Origin: Deltaproteobacteria bacterium UBA5205
GTDB taxonomy: Bacteria; Desulfobacterota; Syntrophorhabdia; Syntrophorhabdales; Syntrophorhabdaceae
Direction: 5' to 3'
DNA: 64,000 nt
Assembly: GCA_002412715.1 (NCBI GenBank)
Contig: DHVP01000025.1
Location: 524-64,523 of the forward strand
Position numbers and translations under genes: made by a program
Part shown: positions 1 to 9,657 of the stretch, in pieces
Numbering within the stretch: position 1 is the stretch's first letter
Layout: every line of letters starts with the position of its first letter
Notes under the pieces: generated by a model
Databases searched by the model: none
What the model was told of the DNA's origin: nothing
What the model saw: the letters and a program-made list of their open reading frames with translations, nothing else

Positions 1-41
1 TGATTACAAATCAGCTGCTCTGCCGATTGAGCTACACCAGC
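1..41 (-). tRNA. tRNA-Thr (anticodon TGT), 3' part cut off by window edge
   Basis: Read on the minus strand, the sequence gives a 7-nt acceptor 5' arm, TA, a D-arm with paired GCTC/GAGC, and an anticodon stem GCTGA/TCAGC. The stem encloses the loop TTTGTAA, whose central TGT decodes ACA. The rest of the tRNA lies before base 1. The 5' end at 41 is set by the acceptor stem. A good promoter sits immediately upstream. Confidence 0.85.
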
Positions 42-50
42 AAAATAGTT

Positions 51-80
51 ATTATACTACAAGAAACAACCGCAAATCAA
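51..80 (-). promoter_or_regulatory. Promoter of tRNA-Thr
   Basis: On the minus strand TTGATT (75-80) and a perfect TATAAT (51-56) are separated by 18 bp. The expected start point near base 44 leaves only a few nucleotides before the mature tRNA 5' end. Confidence 0.6.
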
Positions 81-255
81 TATGAAGTTCCGTACGAACA
101 AAACATAATTAATTAAAATATTTTGCCCCCGCATGTCAACACATTCCTTAGCAATATCGCATTTTAGTTCGCATGCATTAACATAACATATTGACAATGG
201 AGATTAAAATGTAGTTACATAAAACGCTTTTATTAATCAAGGAGGTGATGCCGTT

Positions 256-537
256 ATGGTATGCGTAACATTGAAGCCGGGGATCGAATGTCTGTTCATG
301 AAGAAGACAGGATGTTCCTACACCGGAGGAAAATGCTTTACGATCGTTGAGAATTGCGAGGGGTGTACGAGAGTCGTCGAGTTTGAGACCGGAAAATACT
401 GCTCGAGCTTCCCTGCTCCTTCCCAGAAGTGGCAGAAGGGTTCCTGTCCGATGTCAACCCACGTGAAAAAAGCGGCTAAGGTTGAAGAAAAGATCAACCC
501 TCTCAAAGCGTCCAAGAGAGCTGCCGGCAAGAAGTAA
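256..537 (+). CDS. PxxKW family cysteine-rich protein
   Basis: This 93-residue protein has eight cysteines (positions 3, 12, 20, 27, 34, 37, 49, 64) and the signature PSQKW at 55-59, followed by a lysine-rich tail. These features match the small PxxKW cysteine-rich family that I recall mainly from deltaproteobacteria, whose function is unknown. The spaced cysteines suggest a metal or disulfide knot, which is inference. The ATG at 256 is supported by an AAGGAGGTGATG Shine-Dalgarno region just upstream. A TTGACA at 191-196 has only a weak partner -10 element. The gene stands alone between tRNA-Thr (divergent) and rpsT. No signal peptide is visible, so it is probably cytoplasmic. Confidence 0.8.
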   Translation: MVCVTLKPGIECLFMKKTGCSYTGGKCFTIVENCEGCTRVVEFETGKYCSSFPAPSQKWQKGSCPMSTHVKKAAKVEEKINPLKASKRAAGKK

Positions 538-756
538 TACCTACGGCCTGCGGATCGCTCGATCATGCAACGCAATTGCCCGAATGGAAGAGGATCGTGC
601 GAAAGATTCCCGGATTGTATGTGTTGTGTTATTGTACTCGCAGTTCGGGTCATCCGGCTGCCTTGAACAACGGGGGTTTTTCAATAATGCAGAACCATTT
701 GACTTTCGGTCCGATGGGTGGTAAAAAATGACAAGTCTTAAAGAGGAGGACAACCT

Positions 757-1023
757 TTGAGGAAAAATAAATCGGCTATCAAGCGAGCTGTACAGTCTGA
801 GAAACGCAGGCTGAGAAACTCCCACTTCAAATCTACGATGAAAACGAAGATCAAACGGGCGATTGGCGCCATCGACAAAAAAGATGAACAGTCTGCAACA
901 CTCTTCAAAGATGCCGTGTCATCTATCGACAGGGCCTCTTCCAAGGGCGTCATTCACAGGAATAATGCCTCAAGAAAGATTTCCAGGTTGTCCAGGAAAC
1001 TTCATAAAAGCCAGCAGGCGTAA
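757..1023 (+). CDS. rpsT: 30S ribosomal protein S20
   Basis: This 88-residue, very basic protein has the KSAIKR N-terminal motif and the long helical Lys/Arg-rich body of bacterial S20, which binds the 5' domain of 16S rRNA. The length matches the family. The start is a TTG at 757, preceded at suitable spacing by AAGAGGAGG. An ATG start would cut the conserved N-terminus, and TTG starts are common for rpsT. The gene converges on lptE with only 9 bp between the stop codons and no clear hairpin terminator. The 219 bp upstream (538-756) show no gene or RNA that I can identify. Confidence 0.95.
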   Translation: MRKNKSAIKRAVQSEKRRLRNSHFKSTMKTKIKRAIGAIDKKDEQSATLFKDAVSSIDRASSKGVIHRNNASRKISRLSRKLHKSQQA

Positions 1024-1032
1024 GTTCGAAGA

Positions 1033-1536
1033 TCAATACTCCAGGAGCAATTGAGCGCTGAATCTCCTCGCCATGCGGGCGGACAGCCTGCGAATGGCCT
1101 CTCTGCGGTTGTATTCCTCGGCGGTGTTCTGTATTTTGTAGATCTCAGAATCGGAAAGCGTAAAATTCTTCACCAGTTTGCCGTTCCTCTGGAACAGGGA
1201 AGTGCTGAGTGTTACCGACACAACTTTTTCAATAACAACACCATCGGCACCGAGAGACGAGGGTTGGGTTACGATATCGGTGATTTCACCTCTCAGGTAG
1301 CCGTCGGCCGATTCCTTGTTCAGCGTGAAAAGTCCTGTCATGAGGAGTTCCTTCGAAAAGGAATCCGTGACCGGCTGGGATATAGCGGGTTCATACGTTG
1401 AGTTCTTGAAGACGGATACGTAGATTGAGGATATATCTCCCCCATAGATGCCCTTGCCGCCGATAAGCTGGTATCCGCATCCCGCCAGGATGATCAGCAA
1501 AATCGTTCCAATAAAAAGTATTCCTGTTCGTTTCAT
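1033..1536 (-). CDS. lptE: LptE-like LPS-assembly outer-membrane lipoprotein
   Basis: The product has a short signal peptide ending in the lipobox LAGC, then GYQL, the typical opening of mature LptE/RlpB. The remaining ~140 residues are a small alpha/beta domain with a basic, arginine-rich C-terminal helix. In the family, LptE plugs the LptD beta-barrel and delivers LPS to the outer membrane. Translation could begin 15 bases further upstream at 1551, but AAAGGT is well spaced for the ATG at 1536, so I prefer that start. It is the last gene of the leuS-containing train, 73 bp after leuS. Sequence conservation in LptE is low, so the call rests on lipobox, size and genomic habit (near leuS/rpsT). 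Confidence 0.82.
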   Translation of the reverse strand: MKRTGILFIGTILLIILAGCGYQLIGGKGIYGGDISSIYVSVFKNSTYEPAISQPVTDSFSKELLMTGLFTLNKESADGYLRGEITDIVTQPSSLGADGVVIEKVVSVTLSTSLFQRNGKLVKNFTLSDSEIYKIQNTAEEYNRREAIRRLSARMARRFSAQLLLEY

Positions 1537-1609
1537 AGTGTTACCTTTCATACTGTTTCCCGGTTATCTGTATTTGTTTCACTGTGCCACCTTGCCTATC
1601 CCTGTTATT

Positions 1610-4093
1610 CTATCCACAGACAATGTTGACAAGCTTGTTGGGCACGACAATCGTTTTCCGGATGGTCTTGCCTTCTAGATGCCTTTGCACCTTTTCAAGG
1701 GCAAGGATCGTGTCCCTGAGCGCCTCTTGCTCCATATCACGGTCCGCCTCACAGGTGTCCCTGAGCTTACCATTTATCTGAACGGCTATCATAACCTTTT
1801 CCTCTTTTACGAGGTCCGCGTTCCATGCCGGCCAGGACAGGCCGAGGTATGCCACATCTCCCCCGAGGGTCTGCCATAGCTCTGAGGCCATGTGAGGCAC
1901 AAAGGGGAAGAGAAGCCTGAGGATGGTCTCGATGGTTCCCTTGAGGAGTGCCTGTGCCCTCTCGTCAGCGGCACCCTTCTCAATAAACTTATATGTCATG
2001 TTGACGAGTTCCATGATGCTTGCAATTGCCGTATTGAGATGGAAACGTCCCAGGTCGTCAGTAACCTTCATGATCGTCTTGTGGATCTTATGGATCAACT
2101 GTTTTTCATCTCCTCCAGCCCCGGGAAACTGGTCGATTGCAGTAAGTCCGCCAAGAGACTCCGCCCGCTCGGCAACAAGCCGCCAGACCCTTTGAAGGAA
2201 ACGATAACTGCCTTCGACGCCCTGATCGTTCCAATCAAGGTCCCGCTCGGGCGGGGAGGCAAAAAGACAGAAGAGCCGTGCGGTGTCGGCACCGTATTTT
2301 TCAATGAGATAGTTGGGGTCGACCACATTGCCCTTCGATTTACTCATCTTGGCGCCGTCCTTGATGACCATCCCCTGGGTGAGGAGGTTTTCGAAAGGCT
2401 CTCGGACGCCGACAAGGCCGAGTTCGTTGAGTATCCGGTTAAAGAAACGGGAATAGAGGAGGTGTAGAACGGCATGTTCGATACCGCCGATATACTGGTC
2501 CACCGGCATCCAGTAATCGACACGCTTTCTGTCAAGCGCGCCTTCATTGTAATCCGCGCAGGTGTATCGCAGGAAGTACCATGAGGACTCGACAAACGTG
2601 TCCATCGTGTCAGTTTCACGCCGCGCCTTCTTCTTGCAGATGGGACATTCCACCTCGTAGAATGCGGGGTGGTCCGCAAGCGGTGAGCGACCCACGACCT
2701 TGATCTCGAGGTCGACGGGAAGCGTGACGGGCAGGTCCTTCTCGGGTACCGGTACGGTCCCGCAATCCTCGCAATAGATGATCGGGATGGGGTTGCCCCA
2801 GTACCGTTGCCGCGAGATGCCCCAATCCTTCAGCCGGTAATTGACGGTCCTGGTTCCGAGCCCCGTCTCCTCCAGGTAGTCTATGATGGACCCGATTGCC
2901 TCGCGGTTGTTCATACCATTAAACCTGTCCGAGTTGACAAGAACACCCTCGTCGACATAGGCGCAATCCATGGACTGCGGATCGAGCAGCCTGTCCTTCG
3001 GGGTGATGGTGACAATTATCGGCAGATCACACTCTTTTGCGAATTCATAGTCTCTCTGGTCGTGCGCGGGAACGGCCATGATGGCCCCGGTGCCGTATTC
3101 CATGAGAACGAAATTCCCCACATAGATGGGTATCTTGTTGCCCGTCAGCGGATTGATCGCATACTTCCCCGAGAAGACACCCTCTTTTTCCAGGTTGATC
3201 TCACCCCGGAAGCTCCTGTCCTGTGACTTGACCTTTTGCACAAAAGCAGCCACGTCCTTTTCCTGTGCGGTTCCGCGGGAAAGCTCGAGGGTCAGCGGGT
3301 GTTCCGGCGCCAGGACCATGAAGGTCACGCCGTAGAGCGTATCGGGCCGGGTTGTAAAGATGGTGAAACGCCGTCCGTCCTCGAGAGTGAAATGGACCTC
3401 CACCCCGTAGCTTTTGCCTATCCAGTTCTTCTGCATGCTCGTGACCTTCTCGGGCCAACCGGGCAGCTTGTCGCAATATTCGTAGAGTTCATCGGCATAC
3501 CTGGTAATTGCGAAGAACCATTGCGTCAATTCCTTCTGGATGACTTCCTCACCGCAGCGCCAGCAGCTGCCGCCCTCAACCTGCTCGTTGGCAAGGACGG
3601 TCTGACATTTCGGGCAGAAATTGACCGGCGAGCTCTTTCGGTAAACCAGGCCCTTTTCATACATCTTGAGAAACATCCATTGTTCCCACCGGTAGTAATC
3701 AACGTCGCACGTGGCGATCTCGCGCCTCCAGTCGTAGCCGAATCCGAGGCGCTTCAATTGCTGCCGCATATAATCGATATTTTCATGGGTCCACGCCGCC
3801 GGCTGTATGCCTCTTTCAATGGCCGCGTTCTCCGCGGGCATGCCGAAGGCGTCCCACCCCATGGGATGAAGGACATTGAGGCCCTGCATTCTCTTGTACC
3901 GTGCTATGACATCACCGATGGAATAGTTCCTTACGTGCCCCATATGGATCTTTCCCGAGGGATAGGGAAACATCTCAAGGAGGTAGTATTTTTGCTTCGA
4001 TGGATCTTCGTCTACACGGAACGCCTCTCGCTCTTCCCAGAATTTTTGCCATTTCTCTTCGATCGCATGCGGTTCATAGGGGTTCATCATCAT
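1610..4093 (-). CDS. leuS: Leucyl-tRNA synthetase
   Basis: This 827-residue class I synthetase charges tRNA-Leu with leucine. The HIGH-type signature appears as HMGH at residues 50-53 and KMSKS at 582-586. Between them is a large insertion with paired CxxC motifs and the editing (CP1) domain, which removes mischarged residues. The C-terminal anticodon-binding and tail domain is present, so the protein is full length for bacterial LeuRS. Three consecutive Met codons open the frame (4093, 4090, 4087), and the exact one used is uncertain. The gene follows argG by 33 bp and precedes lptE, fitting co-transcription with both. Confidence 0.97.
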   Translation of the reverse strand: MMMNPYEPHAIEEKWQKFWEEREAFRVDEDPSKQKYYLLEMFPYPSGKIHMGHVRNYSIGDVIARYKRMQGLNVLHPMGWDAFGMPAENAAIERGIQPAAWTHENIDYMRQQLKRLGFGYDWRREIATCDVDYYRWEQWMFLKMYEKGLVYRKSSPVNFCPKCQTVLANEQVEGGSCWRCGEEVIQKELTQWFFAITRYADELYEYCDKLPGWPEKVTSMQKNWIGKSYGVEVHFTLEDGRRFTIFTTRPDTLYGVTFMVLAPEHPLTLELSRGTAQEKDVAAFVQKVKSQDRSFRGEINLEKEGVFSGKYAINPLTGNKIPIYVGNFVLMEYGTGAIMAVPAHDQRDYEFAKECDLPIIVTITPKDRLLDPQSMDCAYVDEGVLVNSDRFNGMNNREAIGSIIDYLEETGLGTRTVNYRLKDWGISRQRYWGNPIPIIYCEDCGTVPVPEKDLPVTLPVDLEIKVVGRSPLADHPAFYEVECPICKKKARRETDTMDTFVESSWYFLRYTCADYNEGALDRKRVDYWMPVDQYIGGIEHAVLHLLYSRFFNRILNELGLVGVREPFENLLTQGMVIKDGAKMSKSKGNVVDPNYLIEKYGADTARLFCLFASPPERDLDWNDQGVEGSYRFLQRVWRLVAERAESLGGLTAIDQFPGAGGDEKQLIHKIHKTIMKVTDDLGRFHLNTAIASIMELVNMTYKFIEKGAADERAQALLKGTIETILRLLFPFVPHMASELWQTLGGDVAYLGLSWPAWNADLVKEEKVMIAVQINGKLRDTCEADRDMEQEALRDTILALEKVQRHLEGKTIRKTIVVPNKLVNIVCG

Positions 4094-4126
4094 TCTCCAG
4101 ACGTAGTAAATCGGGCTTAAATCCGT

Positions 4127-5326
4127 TTATTTCTCGAGCATTGCCCTGATACGCAGTCTCAGGGCGTTAAGGCGTATGAAACCGCCGGCGTCCTTCTGGT
4201 CGTAGACGGTGTCGGTATCGAAGGTCGCGAAATCTTTCATGTAGAGAGAATTCTTCGATTTGCGCCCCACGACGATGCAGTTGCCCTTATAGAGTTTCAA
4301 TCGCGCGGTGCCGTTGACCACGGACTGGATCTCGTCCGTCATGGCCATGATCGCCTTCATCTCCGGGGAAAACCAGAACCCGTAATAGATAAGCTCGGCG
4401 ACCTTGGGAATAAGACCGTCGCGAATATGCATCACTTCCCTGTCAAGGGTCAATGTCTCGACGGCGCGGTGCGCCGCGTGGAGGATCGTACATCCCGGCG
4501 TCTCGTACACACCACGTGATTTCATTCCCACAAAACGGTTCTCAACGATATCGACCCGCCCGATGCCGTTTGCCCCGCCGGTCTTGTTCAGGTAGTCGAC
4601 GATCTGGAAGGCGGACATCCTCTCGCCGTCTATCGCCACGGGAACGCCTTTTTCAAAGGTAATCTCCACGTATGTCGGCTTGTCGGGGGCCTTTTCGGGA
4701 GAAACGGTGGTCTTAAACATGTCTTCGATCGGCTCCGACCAGGGGTCTTCCAGAATGCCGCCCTCATAGCTGATGTGCATGAGGTTCCGGTCCATGCTGT
4801 AGGGTTTCTTCTTCGTCACCGGGACTTCTATATCGTGCTTTTTTGCATAGTCGATGAGGTCGTCCCGTGACGTAAATTCCCATTCCCGCCAGGGCGCTAT
4901 TATTGTGACGTTCGGCTCCATGGCATAGAAGGTGAGTTCGAAACGGACCTGGTCGTTGCCCTTGCCTGTAGATCCATGGCAGACTGCATCGGCCTTTTCC
5001 TCCCTCAATATCTCAATCTGTCTTTTCGCTATGAGCGGCCGTGCGATGGACGTGCCCATGAGGTAGTTGCCTTCGTAAATGGCATTCGACTTTATGGCAA
5101 AAAATATGAAATCCCGGGCGAATTCTTCCCGAAGGTCTTCTATATAAACCTTTGACGCACCGGTCTTCAGGGCCTTTTCCTCCAAACCGACAAGTTCTTC
5201 CTCCTGACCGACGTCTGCAGCGTAGGCGATTACCTCGCAATCATACACGTCTTTGAGCCATTTCACGATAATCGATGTGTCGAGCCCTCCCGAATACGCA
5301 AGGACCACTTTTTTAACCTTCTTCAT
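4127..5326 (-). CDS. argG: Argininosuccinate synthase
   Basis: This 399-residue enzyme joins citrulline and aspartate using ATP, the penultimate step of arginine synthesis. The N-terminal PP-loop ATP motif AYSGGLDTS lies at residues 10-18. The whole chain, including the C-terminal helix involved in tetramer formation, matches the family length. The open frame extends upstream into argF, but the ATG at 5326 has a GGAGG at ideal spacing and places the P-loop where the family has it. The start lies 13 bp beyond the argF stop. It is the fourth arginine gene of the argB-argD-argF-argG block. No argH is in the window. Confidence 0.97.
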   Translation of the reverse strand: MKKVKKVVLAYSGGLDTSIIVKWLKDVYDCEVIAYAADVGQEEELVGLEEKALKTGASKVYIEDLREEFARDFIFFAIKSNAIYEGNYLMGTSIARPLIAKRQIEILREEKADAVCHGSTGKGNDQVRFELTFYAMEPNVTIIAPWREWEFTSRDDLIDYAKKHDIEVPVTKKKPYSMDRNLMHISYEGGILEDPWSEPIEDMFKTTVSPEKAPDKPTYVEITFEKGVPVAIDGERMSAFQIVDYLNKTGGANGIGRVDIVENRFVGMKSRGVYETPGCTILHAAHRAVETLTLDREVMHIRDGLIPKVAELIYYGFWFSPEMKAIMAMTDEIQSVVNGTARLKLYKGNCIVVGRKSKNSLYMKDFATFDTDTVYDQKDAGGFIRLNALRLRIRAMLEK

Positions 5327-5339
5327 CCTGACCTCCATT

Positions 5340-6269
5340 TTATTCGACGGAAGCTTTGGACGGCTTCCCGAGAAGCCACTCGAGCAGCGCTTTCTGCGCG
5401 TGCAGCCTGTTCTCTGCCTGAGTAAATATGACCTCACTGAAGCGTTCAAAAACTTCGTCCGTTATTTCCTGACCGCGATAGGCCGGCAGACAGTGCATGA
5501 CTATGGCGTCCCTGCGTGCATGCCCCAGCAGTTTGTCGTCTATTTTGTATCCCCTGAATGCCTTCTTCCTTGCCGTCTTTTCACTTTCCTGCCCCATACT
5601 GACCCATACGTCGGTGTATATAACGTCCGCGTCACGCACGGCCTCCGACGGGTCGTCGGTGATGGTGAAATCGCTGTTTCGGGAAGCCCGCTCCGTCAGT
5701 TCCCGATCGGGCAGATAGCCTTTCGGCGTGGCGATGGAGAAGGGCATCTCCATCAGTATCGCCGCCTCAAGCCATGAATTCGCCACGTTGTTGCCGTCTC
5801 CGATATAGGCTACTTTTACATTCTTGAGACTACCCTTGTATTCCTGTATCGTCAGCATGTCGGAAAGAATCTGGCAGGGGTGGCAATGGTCGGAAAGCCC
5901 GTTGATGACGGGGATAGCGGCCCATTTCGCGAGGTCCTCCACGATGTTCTGTGAATAAGTCCGGATCATGACACCGTTTACGTAACGGCTGAGGACACGG
6001 GCCGTGTCCTGTATGGGCTCTCCGCGGCCGATCTGCGTTTCCGAGGGACTCAAAAAGATCGCATGGCCGCCCAGTTCATGCATACCTGCCTCAAAAGACA
6101 GGCGGGTCCTCGTCGAGGCCTTTTCGAAGATCATGGCAAGGCTTTTGCCCGCCAAGGGCTGCCAGGGTTTGCCTTTTTTCCGCAGTCCCTTGATGTGCCT
6201 TGCCCTCTTCAGGAGAAAATCGCACTCCTTTTTCGTGATGTCCAGTAGTTTGGTAAAGTCCCTTTTCAC
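5340..6269 (-). CDS. argF: Ornithine carbamoyltransferase
   Basis: This 309-residue enzyme makes citrulline from ornithine and carbamoyl phosphate. The carbamoyl-phosphate loop STRTR is at residues 52-56, and the ornithine-side HCLP motif is at 259-262. Both are diagnostic and intact. The start codon overlaps the argD stop by four bases (ATGA), which implies translational coupling. Length is typical of anabolic OTCases. Confidence 0.96.
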   Translation of the reverse strand: MKRDFTKLLDITKKECDFLLKRARHIKGLRKKGKPWQPLAGKSLAMIFEKASTRTRLSFEAGMHELGGHAIFLSPSETQIGRGEPIQDTARVLSRYVNGVMIRTYSQNIVEDLAKWAAIPVINGLSDHCHPCQILSDMLTIQEYKGSLKNVKVAYIGDGNNVANSWLEAAILMEMPFSIATPKGYLPDRELTERASRNSDFTITDDPSEAVRDADVIYTDVWVSMGQESEKTARKKAFRGYKIDDKLLGHARRDAIVMHCLPAYRGQEITDEVFERFSEVIFTQAENRLHAQKALLEWLLGKPSKASVE

Positions 6270-7459
6270 CCGATTTTCCTTTCAAATATCCTCTTTGCCG
6301 TCTCCAGAAATATGTCGATTTCCTCTTTCTTGATGATGAGCGGAGGGACAAGGCGGAGGGTCGTTCCCTTGGTGCAGTTGAGTATTATGCCTTCCTGGAG
6401 AAACTCCTTCGCTATTGCGTCGGCATCTATGGAAAGTTCGATGCCCCAGATAAGACCCATTCCCCTTACCTCGACCACAAAGGGAAAGTCCTTCTGGATC
6501 TCGAGAAGGCAGCTGTGCAGGTATTTGCCCGTTTCGGCACACTTCTTTATCACGTCGTCATCTATCAGGGTGTTAAGCGTTGCAATTACGGCCGACGATG
6601 CAAGAGGATTGCCTCCGAACGTGGATGCATGGGTTCCCGGTACGAAGGCGGACATCACGTCATCCGTCGCCACCATCGCCCCAACGGGAAAGCCGTTGCC
6701 CAGCGCTTTGGCAAGGCTCATAATGTCCGGCGTGATCCCGAAATGCTCATAGGCGAAGAAAGCCCCCGTTCTGCCGATACCGGTCTGCACCTCATCCAGG
6801 ACGAGGAGGATGTCCTTCGCCTTCGTGAGTTCCCTGAGCTCGGTCACATAGTTCTTGTCCGCCACATAAACGCCGCCCTCGGCCTGGATGAGTTCGAGCA
6901 TGACGGCGCATGTTTTGTCGGTGATCGCATCCCTGACCGCGTTGATATCGTTGAACGGGACATGGACAAACCCCTCCGTAAGCGGCTCGAAACCCACGCC
7001 GAAGTTTTTCTGCCCCGTTGCCGCAAGGGTATTGACGGTCCTGCCATGGAAGGAATTCTCCATGGTGATGATATCGTGGCGCCCTTCTCCGTACTTGTTC
7101 CATGAATATCTTCGGGCGAGCTTGATGGCGGCCTCGTTGGCCTCCGCCCCGCTGTTGCAGAAAAAGACCTTGTCACCGAAGGAATGTTCCACGAGCATCT
7201 GCGCCGCCTTTATCTGCGGCTCCATGTAGAAAAGATTGGAAACATGAAAGAGTTTCTTTGCCTGGGCGCTGAGTCCCTCCACGACGTTTTCATGGGCGTG
7301 CCCCAGATTGCATACAGCGATGCCGGCCAGAAGGTCGAGATACCGCCTTCCATTTACGTCCCACAACCAGCAGCCTTCCCCTTTGGTGATGACTATGGGA
7401 AAACGTGTATACGTATTTGCAATGTACTGCGTTGCTTTCTTAATCAATTCTTCCTGCAT
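6266..7459 (-). CDS. argD: Acetylornithine aminotransferase
   Basis: This 397-residue PLP-dependent class III aminotransferase converts N-acetylglutamate semialdehyde to N-acetylornithine. The PLP lysine is K251 within LAKALGNG. The cofactor aspartate motif LDEVQTGIGR is at 221-230, and the phosphate-binding CNSGAEANEA segment is at 101-110. Placement four bases after argB and overlapping argF makes the arginine role firm. The same enzyme often also serves lysine (DapC) synthesis, which sequence cannot settle. Confidence 0.95.
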   Translation of the reverse strand: MQEELIKKATQYIANTYTRFPIVITKGEGCWLWDVNGRRYLDLLAGIAVCNLGHAHENVVEGLSAQAKKLFHVSNLFYMEPQIKAAQMLVEHSFGDKVFFCNSGAEANEAAIKLARRYSWNKYGEGRHDIITMENSFHGRTVNTLAATGQKNFGVGFEPLTEGFVHVPFNDINAVRDAITDKTCAVMLELIQAEGGVYVADKNYVTELRELTKAKDILLVLDEVQTGIGRTGAFFAYEHFGITPDIMSLAKALGNGFPVGAMVATDDVMSAFVPGTHASTFGGNPLASSAVIATLNTLIDDDVIKKCAETGKYLHSCLLEIQKDFPFVVEVRGMGLIWGIELSIDADAIAKEFLQEGIILNCTKGTTLRLVPPLIIKKEEIDIFLETAKRIFERKIG

Positions 7460-7463
7460 TCTT

Positions 7464-8303
7464 CTAGTCTCCTGTGATCTCTGTGCCTATTCCGGAATCG
7501 GTGAAAACTTCGAGCAGGATGGCATGCGGGACCCTGCCGTCAACGACATGCGCCTCCCGGACGCCCCCTTTGAGAGCATCGGTGCAGCAGGTCACCTTGG
7601 GGATCATCCCGCCCGTTACCACCTTGTCGTCTATGAGCTTTTCTATCTCAGATCGTTTCAAGACGGAAATAAGCTTTCCGTCCTGTCCCATAACCCCCTC
7701 GACATCGGTGAGGAGTATGAATTTCTCCGCAGAGAGGGCCGCGGCAATACTCCCCGCAGCCGTGTCGGCATTGATATTGTATGACTTGCCGTCCACTCCG
7801 TCAGCTATTGGTGCTATTACGGGGATATAACCATGTTTGCTGATGTCTTTGATGATCGCGGTGTCCACAGAGGTTATTTCGCCCACGAGTCCGATGTCGT
7901 TGCGATCCACCTGCTTCGCGACGAGAAGCCTCCCGTCCTTGCCCGAAAGGCCGATCGCCCTGCCTCCCATATCGTTGATGTTTTTTACGATCTCTTTGTT
8001 AACGAGACCCGACAGCACCATCTCGGCCACCTGCAGGGTCTTCTCATCGGTGACCCGAAGACCGTCGACAAAACGTGTCGGTATCTGAAGGTCCTTGAGG
8101 AGCTTGCCGATCATGGGTCCGCCGCCATGAACGATAACGGGGTTGATCCCGACATACTTGAGGAGCGCCACGTCCTTGGCGAATTCCTTCTTTAACGACT
8201 CTTCCTCCATTGCCGCGCCGCCGTATTTTATGACGAAGACGGATCCGGCAAATTTACTGATGTAAGGAAGTGCTTCCAGCAGCGTCTGTATCTTTTCACT
8301 CAT
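7464..8303 (-). CDS. argB: Acetylglutamate kinase
   Basis: This 279-residue amino-acid-kinase-fold protein phosphorylates N-acetylglutamate, usually the committed step of the arginine pathway. K26 sits in KYGGAAM and the nucleotide-binding VHGGGPMIG loop follows near residue 58. The N-terminal region before KYGG is moderately long and may include part of the helix that mediates arginine feedback in hexameric NAGKs, which is inference. It begins 19 bp after hslU and ends 4 bp before argD. Confidence 0.96.
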   Translation of the reverse strand: MSEKIQTLLEALPYISKFAGSVFVIKYGGAAMEEESLKKEFAKDVALLKYVGINPVIVHGGGPMIGKLLKDLQIPTRFVDGLRVTDEKTLQVAEMVLSGLVNKEIVKNINDMGGRAIGLSGKDGRLLVAKQVDRNDIGLVGEITSVDTAIIKDISKHGYIPVIAPIADGVDGKSYNINADTAAGSIAAALSAEKFILLTDVEGVMGQDGKLISVLKRSEIEKLIDDKVVTGGMIPKVTCCTDALKGGVREAHVVDGRVPHAILLEVFTDSGIGTEITGD

Positions 8304-8322
8304 GTCATATACCCCGGTATCG

Positions 8323-9657
8323 TTACAGAATGTACCTGCTCAGGTCCTCTCTGTCCAGGAACTCTCCCAACTTCTCAAGAACATAGGATTTCGAAACATC
8401 AACCCTCTGCCCTTTCAGGTCGGGTGCCGTGAAAGAGATATCGTCAAGGAGCTTTTCCATCACCGTGTACAACCTGCGCGCACCTATGTTTTCCGTCATC
8501 TCATTGATCCGCTGGGCGATATCGGTGATTTCCCGGATCGCCTCGTCGTCGAATACAAGCTCCACGTCCTCCGTTTTGAGAAGCGCCCTGTACTGCTTTA
8601 TGAGTGCGTTTTCGGGCTCCGTAATAATCCGGTAGAAGTCATCCCGGTTGAGAGCATCGAGTTCCACCCGGATGGGGAACCGTCCCTGCAGTTCGGGGAT
8701 AAGATCGGCCGGCTTGGACATGTGGAAGGCACCGGCGGCAATGAACAGTATATGGTCCGTCCTTACCATTCCGTATTTCGTTGTGACCGTGGTCCCTTCA
8801 ACGATGGGCAGAATGTCCCTCTGGACGCCCTCGCGTGACACATCCGGTCCGTGCCCGTGGTCACGGCTTGCGATCTTGTCGATCTCGTCGAGAAAGATGA
8901 TCCCCGATTGCTCCACGCGATCGACGGCGTCGGACGTGACCCGATCCATATCAATAAGCTTCCTCGATTCTTCCTGGATAAGGTGCTCGTATGCCTCGCC
9001 CACCTTCATTTTTCTTCGTTTCGTCTTCTGCGGCAGCATGTTGCCGAACACGTCCCGAAGCTGCATGTCCATCTCTTCCATCCCCTGCGAAGAGAATATC
9101 TCTATGAGGGGCAGCGCCCTGTCCGGGACCTCGAGTTCCACGAGTCGATCCTTGAGGGTACCCGCCCTGAAGCGCATGCGCATCTTCTCCCGCGACTGGT
9201 CTCCGTTTTCTTCCTCTTCCCCGGCCGCACTGCTGCGTCTCTTCGGGATGAGCAGATCAAGGATCCTCTCCTCCGCCATTATTGCTGCTTTTTCCTTGAC
9301 GCGCTCCTGCTCTTCCTTTTTCAGCATATTGACGGAGAGCTCCGTGAGGTCCCTGATCATCGATTCCACGTCCCTGCCCACGTACCCCACTTCGGTAAAT
9401 TTTGTCGCCTCTATCTTCAGGAAAGGGACATTGGCCAGCTTCGCGAGCCTGCGGGCGATTTCCGTTTTGCCCACCCCCGTGGGGCCGATCATGATGATGT
9501 TCTTGGGAGCCACTTCGTCGCGCAGGTCGGAGGGTATCATCTGGCGCCGCCACCGGTTGCGAAGAGCCACCGAGACGGCCTTTTTCGCCTTGTTCTGACC
9601 GATAATGAACCGGTCCAGTTCTTCCATGATCTCTTTCGGTGTTAATTGTTTCATCAA
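8323..9657 (-). CDS. hslU: HslU, AAA+ unfoldase of the HslUV protease
   Basis: This 444-residue AAA+ ATPase unfolds substrates and feeds them to HslV. Walker A GPTGVGKT is at residues 58-65 and Walker B IIFLDEIDKIA lies in the second half. An intermediate (I) domain lies between them, and the C-terminus ends in LSRYIL, the tail that docks between HslV subunits. Its first codon overlaps the hslV stop by 4 bp. It is followed by argB, so a protease gene runs directly into arginine biosynthesis. Confidence 0.97.
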   Translation of the reverse strand: MMKQLTPKEIMEELDRFIIGQNKAKKAVSVALRNRWRRQMIPSDLRDEVAPKNIIMIGPTGVGKTEIARRLAKLANVPFLKIEATKFTEVGYVGRDVESMIRDLTELSVNMLKKEEQERVKEKAAIMAEERILDLLIPKRRSSAAGEEEENGDQSREKMRMRFRAGTLKDRLVELEVPDRALPLIEIFSSQGMEEMDMQLRDVFGNMLPQKTKRRKMKVGEAYEHLIQEESRKLIDMDRVTSDAVDRVEQSGIIFLDEIDKIASRDHGHGPDVSREGVQRDILPIVEGTTVTTKYGMVRTDHILFIAAGAFHMSKPADLIPELQGRFPIRVELDALNRDDFYRIITEPENALIKQYRALLKTEDVELVFDDEAIREITDIAQRINEMTENIGARRLYTVMEKLLDDISFTAPDLKGQRVDVSKSYVLEKLGEFLDREDLSRYIL

